A model generated the notes under the pieces. That model did not search any database. It was given only the letters and a program-made list of their open reading frames with translations, and was not told the DNA's origin. From Thiorhodovibrio frisius (lineage in GTDB: Bacteria > Pseudomonadota > Gammaproteobacteria > Chromatiales > Chromatiaceae): DNA of 64,000 bases. Made by a program: the position numbers and the translations under genes. Shown in pieces: positions 22,658-29,216 of the stretch. The first letter of the stretch is position 1. The number at the start of each line of letters is the position of its first letter. The stretch is from assembly GCF_033954835.1 (NCBI RefSeq), contig NZ_CP121471.1, forward strand, positions 4,458,501 to 4,522,500. Reading direction: 5' to 3'.

Positions 22658-23566
22658 GTGTTCAGAAATGCCAAGGTTTTTCGTCTCGAAGGCGGGTTTG
22701 CTCTCGACCAACTGCAACTGCACGAGCAGCTTGGCGCGCGCGCCTTCCGGCCCTGTGGTCCGCTCGAGACCGCCACACTCGGCTGGGCCTCACCCTTGGG
22801 ACCCAATGCCGAGACCCTGGCGCATCAAGTCGGCGGCTGCCTGCTGATCGCTGCACGCCGCCAGGAGCGACTGCTGCCGGCCTCGGTAGTAGCCGAGGCG
22901 GTGGCGGAAAAGGTCGCCGAGATTGAGCAGAGCGAGTCGCGCGATGTGGGCCGACGCGAGCGCAGCCGCCTGCGCGAGGAACTGTTGACGGAAATGCTGC
23001 CCCGTGCGTTCACCCGCTCGCGCTTGCTGCGCGCCTACGTCGACCCAAGCGCCGGCTGGCTGGTGGTGGATGCCTCCAGCGACAAACTGGCCGAGGAACT
23101 GGTCAGCCTGCTGCGCGAAAGTCTCGGCTCTCTGCCAGTCAAGCCACTGCGCGCGACCACCGCCGTGGACGAGCGCCTGAGTGCCTGGGTGGCGAGCGAT
23201 GCCGCCCCAAGCGGCTTCGATATCGAGGATCAGTGCGAACTGCGCGACCCGGGCGACAGTCGCGGGGTAGTGCGCTGCCGCGGGCAGGACTTGACCAGTC
23301 CGGAAATCAAGGCCCATCTGGACTCAGGCAAGCGAGTGGTCGCGCTGGGGCTCACCTGGAACGAGCGACTATCCCTGGTGCTGGGCGAGGACCTGTCGCT
23401 CAAACGGCTGCGTTTTAGCGACGAACTGGTTGAGGAAGCGCTCGCGGATGAATCCGAGGACGAGCAAGCGCGTCAGGATGCCGAATTCATCATCATGTCA
23501 GCCGAGCTGCGCACTCTCCTCACAGCACTCAGCACCGAGTTTGCCCCGACGCAGGACGGGGCTTAA
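22658..23566 (+). CDS. rdgC: recombination-associated protein RdgC
   Basis: RdgC is a ring-shaped DNA-binding protein that limits RecA activity at ends and gaps. The 302 residues begin MFRNAKVFRL. They contain the family segments GWASPLGPNAETLAHQVG, ERLLPASVVAEAVAEKV and the C-terminal FIIMSAELRTLL. The start is a GTG at 22658 with an AAGGAG site 5 bases upstream. It is the last core gene before the tRNA-Val integration zone; a fragment of the tRNA 3' end lies only 30 bp beyond its stop codon, so rdgC was probably the original neighbour of tRNA-Val. Confidence 0.93.
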   Translation: MFRNAKVFRLEGGFALDQLQLHEQLGARAFRPCGPLETATLGWASPLGPNAETLAHQVGGCLLIAARRQERLLPASVVAEAVAEKVAEIEQSESRDVGRRERSRLREELLTEMLPRAFTRSRLLRAYVDPSAGWLVVDASSDKLAEELVSLLRESLGSLPVKPLRATTAVDERLSAWVASDAAPSGFDIEDQCELRDPGDSRGVVRCRGQDLTSPEIKAHLDSGKRVVALGLTWNERLSLVLGEDLSLKRLRFSDELVEEALADESEDEQARQDAEFIIMSAELRTLLTALSTEFAPTQDGA

Positions 23567-23596
23567 AAAAAAACGCCGCATCGACCTCGGTCCTGA

Positions 23597-23614
23597 TGGT
23601 GGGCGCGGCTGGTT
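23597..23614. repeat. partial third copy of the tRNA-Val 3' end
   Basis: TGGTGGGCGCGGCTGGTT is identical, over 18 bases, to the CCA, acceptor and first T-arm bases in both att sites (24229-24246 and 54538-54555). The similarity then stops. It looks like a decayed attachment site from an older insertion. Confidence 0.55.
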
Positions 23615-23701
23615 CTGGATCGGCTGCTGAAAAAGCAGGCGGGCGGGCACGAGATTTCAGGATTGACTGCGTATGTGAACTGAATAGGAGGCCGAATTGT
23701 T

Positions 23702-23929
23702 ATGAGTACCGAGGGGATTCTGCAACAAATTGGCCTGGATTATGTAGTCAAGATTCCCCGAGAATTGGTCCAGAGTCTGGATTTGAAGCCGGGGGCTGTT
23801 CTGGATATCCGCGCCGAACAACAGTGCTTGATGATTGCGCCTGTAAACACTGAACTAGCAGAGGTGCAGGAGATTCACCAGGAACTAATGGAAAACTATC
23901 AGGCCGCCTTCAAAAAATTGGCCGAATGA
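23702..23929 (+). CDS. AbrB/MazE-type antitoxin of a doc-like module
   Basis: This 75-residue protein has an N-terminal swapped-hairpin AbrB domain: VVKIPRELVQSLDLKPGAVLDIRAEQ, with the usual IP-x-x-L and G-x-x-L-D-I pattern. A helical, acidic C-terminal tail suits toxin neutralisation. An AGGAGG site lies 10 bases before the ATG. Its stop codon overlaps the start of a Doc/Fic-type toxin gene by 4 bases (ATGA), the usual toxin-antitoxin coupling. The toxin is truncated, so the antitoxin is now an orphan. The module lies between the 18-bp tRNA fragment and the left att site of the island. Confidence 0.75.
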   Translation: MSTEGILQQIGLDYVVKIPRELVQSLDLKPGAVLDIRAEQQCLMIAPVNTELAEVQEIHQELMENYQAAFKKLAE

Positions 23930-24114
23930 GCAAGTCGCCGCGTTTTTTAAGCAAACAGGCTATTTTCATGGTGCATCAGCAGCAAATCGAACGCTTTGGC
24001 GGTTCGCCGGGACTGCGTGATGAATCGCTATTGGAATCAGCTTTGGGCGCGGCCGAGCACGGCTGGTATTACACCGGAGATATCTATCAGACAGCGGCCC
24101 TGACGTCACGCTGA
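23926..24114 (+). pseudogene. truncated Doc/Fic-type toxin
   Basis: Only 62 codons remain. The sequence FLSKQAIFMVHQQQIERFGG, then GLRDESLLESALGAAEHGWYY, is the characteristic N-terminus of Doc-family kinases or AMPylators. It breaks off after IYQTAA, and the remaining codons do not match. The Fic core HPFxDGNKRT, which carries the catalytic histidine, is absent. The frame then meets a stop about 110 bp before the left att site. I infer a deletion during an earlier integration or excision, leaving the antitoxin unopposed. Confidence 0.8.
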
Positions 24115-24188
24115 TGTTTGAACGGCTGAGGTGATGCAAACGACCGGGTGACTTCGGAAACTCTGTTACCCCTGGTCGGCCCCAACAA

Positions 24189-24211
24189 AAAACCGGCATT
24201 AAGCCGGTTTT
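24189..24211. terminator. hairpin with T-tract beside the left att site
   Basis: A 9-bp stem AAAACCGGC/GCCGGTTTT with loop ATTAA. A/T runs on both sides allow termination in either direction. It may insulate the island from the flanking core DNA. Confidence 0.65.
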
Positions 24212-24225
24212 CTAAGTGCTTGATT

Positions 24226-24276
24226 CTTTGGTGGGCGCGGCTGGTTTCGAACCAGCGACCCCTGCCGTGTGAAGGC
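24226..24276. repeat. left attachment site (51-bp direct repeat)
   Basis: It is identical over 51 bases to 54535-54585, the 3' half of tRNA-Val(CAC) with its CCA and preceding CTT. Identity stops exactly at the anticodon-stem base after GAAGGC. This copy lacks the tRNA 5' half and is the displaced crossover product. Confidence 0.93.
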
Positions 24277-24414
24277 CCAGCGACAAAGGAAAACTTTTTA
24301 AAAACAGCAGGCTAGTGCGCTCTGATTCATGCAGATTTGTCGCAACCGGTCACCTCTGTTCCTTGGCAGTTTATATTTTGTCCCACTTCTGCCCCACTGA
24401 CAAATTGGTTGGAC

Positions 24415-24684
24415 CTACGTGTCTTCTGTGCCTTTTGGCCTTGGCGGCAGGTCGTAAGGAATCCGAATCTCGACGTCGCCGGACTGAAATCGCGTTCCAG
24501 GTGGCGCGGAGATCAGGCGCAGCTTATTGCGGAAAGCTTCCCGAGCCACCCGTGGCCGCCCCTTCCTGTCCGGGAAGAACGGGATACCAAGTTCCCGCAG
24601 ATGCTCACGCTGCTTGTCGGCGCGGACATACCCGGTTAAATCGGCAATGTCCTCGTCGGTCAGGAAGAAGGGTTCGTCGTTCAT
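24415..24684 (-). CDS. DUF4224-domain phage-type small protein
   Basis: The 89-residue protein begins with FLTDEDIADLTGYVRADKQ, then LRELGIPFFPDRKGRP, which is the DUF4224 signature found in small proteins of prophages and integrative elements. The motif resembles a short DNA-binding or excisionase-type helix pair, but no function is established. Its start overlaps the stop of the CsrA-like gene by 4 bases (ATGA), so the two are translated as a unit. The position next to the left att site fits a regulatory or excision role. Confidence 0.75.
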   Translation of the reverse strand: MNDEPFFLTDEDIADLTGYVRADKQREHLRELGIPFFPDRKGRPRVAREAFRNKLRLISAPPGTRFQSGDVEIRIPYDLPPRPKGTEDT

Positions 24685-25016
24685 GGCTGCTTCCTCCGGC
24701 GACGCGGGCGGGTGCGGATGATGATCTGCTGCCTGTCAGATGTTACCCCTGGTGCTTGTGCTTCGACGTCAGCCTCGGGTGCTTCGCCGCCAGTGTCGAC
24801 ATACTCACCGCGCAGTTCTCCTCGATAGATATTCCAGTCGTTCGGCGCTCTGATACCGATTTTGACTTGGTTTCTGTCAATGGCCACGCAGCTGATCTGT
24901 ACGCGATGGCCGCCGAGGTCCTCGGGTAACTCGAGCATGATCAACTCGCCAGGCCTTCGCGTAAGGATGAGCCCTACGGAGCGGGATGTGTCGTTGTTCT
25001 GCGGTGTATTGGGCAT
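24681..25016 (-). CDS. CsrA-family RNA-binding protein encoded on the island
   Basis: The 111-residue protein contains a CsrA core: LILTRRPGELIMLELP, then VQISCVAIDRNQVKIGIRAP and WNIYRGEL. The residues that bind GGA loops in CsrA (the L-T-R-R strand and the arginine of the final VHREEI-like segment, here IYRGEL) are kept, but E45 is replaced by G. A 20-residue leader and a basic C-terminal tail of about 45 residues (ending RTRPRRRRKQP) are extra. The ATG at 25016 has GGAGGG 8-9 bases upstream, which is also a CsrA-type binding site, so autoregulation is likely. It is coupled to DUF4224. It could redirect host post-transcriptional control. Confidence 0.82.
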   Translation of the reverse strand: MPNTPQNNDTSRSVGLILTRRPGELIMLELPEDLGGHRVQISCVAIDRNQVKIGIRAPNDWNIYRGELRGEYVDTGGEAPEADVEAQAPGVTSDRQQIIIRTRPRRRRKQP

Positions 25017-25229
25017 GTAATGGCCCTCCATGGTGATGGTGTAACGGTGGGATGTTGCTGTGGTCCGCCTTCATGGCGGTGACCACAGCCTTTGCTGAAG
25101 CCTGCGTCTCCCGGGACAGTGGCGCGCTGTGCCACTCGGGTGACCCAGAGGTTGCTGCTGACACATCGCCTCGATGCGCAACGACAATGGGGTGTGTTGT
25201 CATCAAGCCCGGGGAGCCCCACCCACCAC

Positions 25230-25244
25230 GCGCCCAACGGGCGC
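25230..25244. repeat. palindrome, copy 1
   Basis: GCGCCC-AAC-GGGCGC, a perfect 6-bp-arm palindrome. A near-identical copy with AGC in the centre lies exactly 120 bp downstream at 25350-25364. Shared flanking bases (CACG before, then GCA after) suggest a duplicated unit or paired operators. Confidence 0.5.
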
Positions 25245-25349
25245 ACTCCTGCGTGCAGCGAGGGTTGTGCTGCGGGCGCACCGGCGGGTTGGGTGTCGGT
25301 AGCCGGCCAATGGCTGTTGGCTTCCTGTTCCACCTCCACCTTTCACGTC

Positions 25350-25364
25350 GCGCCCAGCGGGCGC
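25350..25364. repeat. palindrome, copy 2
   Basis: GCGCCC-AGC-GGGCGC. This is the second of two palindromes with 120-bp spacing in the region between the CsrA-like gene and the BLUF gene. Confidence 0.5.
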
Positions 25365-25720
25365 AATGCGTCACTCGATGATTGCGGTTTGATGTGCTGA
25401 GGCTGGGTTCGTAGCGGCCGGGCGGTTAGGGATCAGGCTGACGACAGCAGATGGCCGCAGTCCACTGGGTCATCTCACCATTTTCCATTCGGGCGTGAGC
25501 CTGGTGGAGAAAGGGTGGGACTCTATTGCGGTGAGAGGGAATCCGAAGTGGGGGGTGGGGTTTGAGTTCCCGGGTATGGGGGAGTTGACTCGGTCGGCGA
25601 ACAACCCACCTCAGAACACGCCGCACGCGGCTTGTTTGCGGTACCCTTCTCCCTGCCGACACCAATGTCATCAAAGCCGCTGTCGCGCACCCGCGAAGCA
25701 CTTGCCCGAGGAGCTAGTGG

Positions 25721-26620
25721 ATGATTCAACTTGTCTATATCAGCGCTGCTACCGCGCCCATGTCCAAGCAGGACTTAAAAGACCTGCTCCAGTATTGCCG
25801 TCAGCACAATCCGCAAATCGGCGTGACCGGGATGCTGTTCTACGGCAACGGTACCTTCTTGCAGGTGCTCGAGGGCGAAGAGCAGGTTATCGACGAGTTG
25901 CTCGACACCATCGAACAAGACCCGCGCCACACCGGTTTGCAGGTGATCCAGCGCAAAGCGATTACCGAGCGCGAGTACGCTGACTGGAGCATGGGCTTTC
26001 AGCAGGTATCAGAGCGCGCGTTGCGCGCGGCCGCTTCAGCCGAGCTGGACGACTTTCATGAAGGGGATTTTAAAACCGGCTACCTGCGTGAGCACCGCAT
26101 TGTGGTGCAGAGCTTGATGGATCACTTCCGCAAGCAGCGCATCAAGGCCGCCGGCCAAAGCGAGCTGGGCGTCGATGAAGAAGACGCCATGATCAATGTG
26201 CTGCACCGGATCATCCGCCTGTCAGTGCGCGCGCTGGCCATCATGATGGTGATCACCATCGTCTGGGGCGTGCTGGAGGTGGGCTATGCGCTCTACAGCC
26301 AGTTGCTCGCGCCTGCGGTGACCGATCTTCGCATCAACGACATCGTGGTGATTTTCGGTGCTTTCCTCTCTGTGCTGATTGCCATCGAGATCTTCGTCAA
26401 CATCACCCTGTACCTACGTGATGACGTCGTGCATGTGAAGCTGGTCATCGCCACGGCGCTCATGGCCATCGCGCGGAAGGTGATCGTCTTCGACTTCGAG
26501 AAGCTGACGCCGATGTATATCCTTGCGACGGCTGCCGTGGTGTTGGCGCTTGGCCTGGTCTACTGGCTGATGGATCGCCAAACTGTCATCGGCGCACGGT
26601 ATCAGCGGCCAGAGGCCTGA
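25721..26620 (+). CDS. BLUF photoreceptor fused to a PsiE-like membrane domain
   Basis: Residues 1-95 form a BLUF (FAD blue-light) domain with all photocycle residues present: Tyr6 in LVYISAA, Asn30, Gln48 in FLQVLEGEE, and Trp89/Met91 in WSMGF. After a helical linker (about 100-160), residues about 170-290 form a four-helix membrane domain that matches PsiE. It includes INDIVVIFGAFLSVLIAIE, a central basic ATALMAIARKVIVFD loop and a final hydrophobic helix. PsiE is a phosphate-starvation protein of unknown mechanism. A GAGGAG site is 7 bases before the ATG. The fusion suggests light-controlled membrane output. Being on a mobile island in a probable phototroph is notable. Confidence 0.88.
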   Translation: MIQLVYISAATAPMSKQDLKDLLQYCRQHNPQIGVTGMLFYGNGTFLQVLEGEEQVIDELLDTIEQDPRHTGLQVIQRKAITEREYADWSMGFQQVSERALRAAASAELDDFHEGDFKTGYLREHRIVVQSLMDHFRKQRIKAAGQSELGVDEEDAMINVLHRIIRLSVRALAIMMVITIVWGVLEVGYALYSQLLAPAVTDLRINDIVVIFGAFLSVLIAIEIFVNITLYLRDDVVHVKLVIATALMAIARKVIVFDFEKLTPMYILATAAVVLALGLVYWLMDRQTVIGARYQRPEA

Positions 26621-26754
26621 GCCCTCCACCCCAGACCCCAGGCATACGCCTCAACGCCCCCGCGATAGGGGCACACCGCAAACCCAGCCTGGTACTCGTA
26701 GTACCCCTGCCAGAAGGCGAAGGCGGCGGTTTGCGGTGTGCTAGGTAGAGGCAT
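26602..26754 (-). CDS. Rmf/CrpP-like 50-residue protein
   Basis: This short gene, below usual length cut-offs, encodes 50 residues. The pattern WQGYYEYQAGFAVCPYRGG, then a tryptophan and GLGWRAQA, reproduces the RMF signature (G-x-x-A-G, then C-P-Y, then W-x-x-G-W). RMF dimerises ribosomes in stationary phase; phage and plasmid relatives of the Rmf/CrpP fold also exist. The stop overlaps the 3' end of the BLUF gene by 19 bases on the other strand. It starts 12 bases after the stop of the 26767-27033 gene on the same strand. The ribosome site is weak, so coupling to that gene is likely. Confidence 0.72.
   Translation of the reverse strand: MPLPSTPQTAAFAFWQGYYEYQAGFAVCPYRGGVEAYAWGLGWRAQASGR
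26671..26741. repeat. 14-bp inverted repeat within the Rmf-like gene
   Basis: GCACACCGCAAACC (26671-26684) and GGTTTGCGGTGTGC (26728-26741) are perfectly complementary and 43 bases apart. They lie inside the coding sequence of the Rmf-like gene and would fold its mRNA into a long hairpin. Confidence 0.55.
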
Positions 26755-26766
26755 CAGGCCACTCGT

Positions 26767-27033
26767 TTACTTCTGCGACTCTTCCCAAGCCAAGAACTCA
26801 CCCACGACCGAGCGGATGCGCCCAGCGGTGCCCTTCGGCCAGTCATCGCGAGAAGCCAGGTAGGCATCAATGCGCGGTTTGAACTGCTCGGCCAGCACAT
26901 GACGCATGGCCTCGGCCTCGGTGGTGAAGAACTTGCCGTCTGGGGTCTTGAAGGTTTGTACCCGCTCTACGGATGGAGTGATAGGGGTGACGTTTGCGGC
27001 TGCGGGCTCACGCTTCGACTTCGTCCTTTCCAA
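26767..27033 (-). CDS. small island protein of unknown function
   Basis: About 88 residues with a basic N-terminus and a conserved-looking core TFKTPDGKFFTTEAEAMRHV, followed by helical segments ending FLAWEESQK. I do not recognise a named family; the core resembles short phage- and island-encoded proteins. The first start in frame is TTG at 27033, and the frame stays open upstream to a possible CTG, so the N-terminus is uncertain. It lies just upstream of the Rmf-like gene on the same strand with a 12-bp gap, so the two are probably one transcript. Confidence 0.5.
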   Translation of the reverse strand: MERTKSKREPAAANVTPITPSVERVQTFKTPDGKFFTTEAEAMRHVLAEQFKPRIDAYLASRDDWPKGTAGRIRSVVGEFLAWEESQK

Positions 27034-27221
27034 CCGAAAACGCTGCGATACCTGCGCTAAACACAGTTAGCAGCAAACAGGGTCACTTGCACGCCTTGCG
27101 TTTTCTGTACAAAACCCTGCGCGGGGACCAAGCCATTTCTTTTTGTGTACCATAAATATCCCACTCGCTTCTTATAAAGGGTTAGGCGAACCCCAATCGA
27201 ATACGATACACCGCCACGGTT

Positions 27222-27250
27222 ATGTTTGTAGGGAATATCCCTACAAACAT
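27222..27250. promoter_or_regulatory. 13-bp-arm perfect palindrome, probable operator
   Basis: ATGTTTGTAGGGA and TCCCTACAAACAT are perfectly complementary arms around a 3-base centre (ATA). The dyad size fits a dimeric repressor site. It lies in an AT-rich segment between two divergent transcription units and about 110 bp before a TATAGT box. Confidence 0.6.
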
Positions 27251-27338
27251 TTGCTACCAAAGCCAAAAACCCTCATTTTTGGCCTGATTTACGTGTGCGG
27301 TGCTAAATACTTTATGTGCGGTCTTTTTTGCTATAGTG

Positions 27339-27561
27339 TTTGCCATGGTGGGCAAAGAGGCGGGGGTCCGGCAGATGCCGTTCGACGCCTCTTGCACGCT
27401 CGACAGGCAACCAAATCAGCAACGGCAATCAAGGGGGCCTTCCGAGGCATGTTCAAGTCACTGTGACCTCTGCTAGGCAACCCCTCGCAGATCATGAGTG
27501 CGTTAGGACGTTGCCTAGGGTCTTCTGAAGGAACGGGAAAACCTCGGGCCAGGTTTTCCCG
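27339..27561 (+). ncRNA. candidate structured RNA or long structured leader
   Basis: Successive stems can be drawn: TTTGCC/GGCAAA (27339-27356), AGAGGCG/CGCCTCT (27356-27392, with an inner CGGC/GCCG), CTAGGCAAC/GTTGCCTAG (27473-27518), and CGGGAAAACCT/AGGTTTTCCCG (27534-27561, 11 bp perfect). A TATAGT hexamer at 27333-27338 is a possible -10 box. No frame across it looks coding. It may be a small RNA or the leader of the DUF697 gene that starts 55 bp further on. I recognise no known RNA family. Confidence 0.4.
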
Positions 27562-27615
27562 TGTGCCTCAGGTTTGCTGTCGTCATGTCTCGGCAAATAC
27601 GGAGTTGCATGCAGG

Positions 27616-28158
27616 ATGGACATCATTGAATCGGCGAAAAAGCGAATTCAGCGTGAAGTCACGGACATCGAGAATCGCACGGACCTGACCGACGATCAGA
27701 AACGTTCTCGCATCATTCACATCTTCTCGGCTACCTGCGCGGCTGTCGCGGTGCAGCCGATTCCCTTCGCTGACATCTTTGTGCTGACGCCCATCCAGGC
27801 GTACATGGGCACGCGACTCAGTGCCATCCGGGGCATGCCACTCTCTGAGACGGAGGCCAAAGATCTGGTGGTTGAGATCGGTGGCGTCGTCGGTCTGGGC
27901 ATGCTCGCTCAGCAGATCGCCCTTGGGCTTTACAAGACCGGGCTGCCCTTCTTGGCCGGCTTTACAACCATTCCTTTGGTTTACGGGCTGACATATGCCA
28001 TCGGCCGGGTCATGGATCTTTACCTAGCGCATAAGGAGCGAGGTCAGACGTTAAGCCAGGCGGATATGCGCGCGGCTTGGGCCAAGGCGCGCGCAGAAGG
28101 CAAACAGCAGGCCAAGGCAGCCAAGTCCGAGGTCATGCAGCGCAAAGACCAGTTGTAA
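27616..28158 (+). CDS. DUF697-family membrane protein
   Basis: The 180-residue protein has the DUF697 pattern: a charged N-terminal helix, then AVQPIPFADIFVLTPIQAYM, a glycine-rich central helix (EIGGVVGLGMLAQQIALGLY), and hydrophobic LAGFTTIPLVYGLTYAIG. DUF697 domains often follow GTPase domains, but here the domain stands alone with a basic, lysine-rich cytoplasmic tail. The ATG at 27616 directly follows an AGG. The next gene starts 13 bp later in the same direction, so the pair is probably co-transcribed. The function is not established; a membrane effector or anchoring role is only an inference. Confidence 0.75.
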   Translation: MDIIESAKKRIQREVTDIENRTDLTDDQKRSRIIHIFSATCAAVAVQPIPFADIFVLTPIQAYMGTRLSAIRGMPLSETEAKDLVVEIGGVVGLGMLAQQIALGLYKTGLPFLAGFTTIPLVYGLTYAIGRVMDLYLAHKERGQTLSQADMRAAWAKARAEGKQQAKAAKSEVMQRKDQL

Positions 28159-28171
28159 GTGTGAGCGGCCT

Positions 28172-29026
28172 GTGATTGCGGTCAAGCACATCTCCCGGCG
28201 TTTTGACGAGGCGGCGGTTCTTGCGTCGCTGGCAAAGGTTGCCTTCGAGCCGTCCGCCTCTCTCAACGACCAAGATTTGGCGGTGCTCGCGGCCTTGCGC
28301 CGGTCTTCTCCAGAGTGGGCGGAGCTATCGGTCGAGGAGACCAGCGCAAGGCTTGCTGGTTATGACGAAGATCAAATTGCCGGGCTGGTGAACAATACCA
28401 AGGGCATCCTGCATGAGATGGAGTTCCAGCGCCTTGAGAACGAGGACGGGGACTCGGTCTTCGCGGCGCTCTATCCCGACACCAACCACCGCGCCGTCGA
28501 TGTGCAGATGTTGGACCGTTCATCGGGAGAGAGCTGGTCACTGCAGCTGAAAGCCACCGACGACCCAGGCGCGATCAACGCCTGGATGGCCGCTAATCCT
28601 GACACAGAGATTCTCGTCACCGATGAACTGGCGGAGAAGATGGATCTGCCCTCCTCCGGCCAGTCCAATGATGATCTGACGATGCGGGTGGAGGACTTCG
28701 TCGACCGGATGCTGGAGTTCCAGAATGATCCCTCGCTGTGGGATCACTTCCCCGTATTGGTCGTCGCCTCCTCCGGGATCATCGTGTTTGAGTTATGGCG
28801 TCGGTATCGCAGCGGAGAGATGGCTTTCGAGCAGTTTCGCGACATGACGATCAAGACGCTCGGGCTGAAGGCTGCCAAGTATGTGACCTTGTTCTCGGCT
28901 CTCGCAGTCCCCGGTCTGAATGTTGTTGTTGGCGCTTATCTGCTTGCCTCCTTAATCCTTAATGTCAGCGACATCGCCGGGAGAGCATCGTCTTTTCGTC
29001 CGTTTGCGTTCTTGCGGGCAGATTAG
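28172..29026 (+). CDS. nuclease-like protein with C-terminal membrane segments
   Basis: I do not recognise a named family. The GTG-started 284-residue protein has a soluble part whose central segment may be PD-(D/E)xK-like: a glutamate in GILHEMEFQRLENEDGD, an aspartate in RAVDVQMLD, and a final SLQLKAT. Note that the third position is QxK rather than ExK. Two hydrophobic stretches follow, FPVLVVASSGIIVFELW at about residue 190 and a longer glycine-containing one near 245-270. The gene sits 13 bp after DUF697. A membrane-tethered nucleic-acid enzyme working with DUF697 would be consistent but is inference; the whole could equally be non-enzymatic. Confidence 0.5.
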   Translation: MIAVKHISRRFDEAAVLASLAKVAFEPSASLNDQDLAVLAALRRSSPEWAELSVEETSARLAGYDEDQIAGLVNNTKGILHEMEFQRLENEDGDSVFAALYPDTNHRAVDVQMLDRSSGESWSLQLKATDDPGAINAWMAANPDTEILVTDELAEKMDLPSSGQSNDDLTMRVEDFVDRMLEFQNDPSLWDHFPVLVVASSGIIVFELWRRYRSGEMAFEQFRDMTIKTLGLKAAKYVTLFSALAVPGLNVVVGAYLLASLILNVSDIAGRASSFRPFAFLRAD

Positions 29027-29216
29027 TCGATTCGCCGATGAAGCGAGAAAACCTAAGCATTGAATCAATAAACATCCCCCTCCTTCTCCATGAATAAAAT
29101 GCTATCTTGACTGCTTTAAGCCGCTGGTCATATCGACCCTGCCCAGACTTAGATCAATTATCAGAAAAGCAATCTTTTAGACTGGTTTTTTTCATATGCA
29201 ACTTAGAGTATACGAA

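Larger units (their letters stand above)
25017..25720. other. divergent intergenic region with two spaced palindromes
   Basis: About 700 bp separate the CsrA-like and BLUF genes. A long open frame on the minus strand is Arg/Trp/His-rich and resembles no family, so I reject it. The region holds two near-identical palindromes exactly 120 bp apart, and GGA-rich stretches on the minus strand upstream of the CsrA-like gene. Confidence 0.5.
27034..27615. other. non-coding stretch with palindrome and chain of hairpins
   Basis: About 580 bp without a credible gene. It is AT-rich at the left, where a 13-bp-arm palindrome lies (27222-27250), and GC-rich with several stable hairpins on the right (27339-27561). 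It could hold promoters for both directions, a structured RNA or an origin. Confidence 0.55.

Noticed and set aside
25017-25374. Arg/Trp/His-rich minus-strand frame upstream of the CsrA-like gene
   Set aside because: Its repeated CARWAR words come from the two palindromes; no family match and a composition unlike real proteins.
27057-27266. A 69-codon minus-strand frame across the palindrome
   Set aside because: No ribosome site or family resemblance; it runs through the operator-like dyad.
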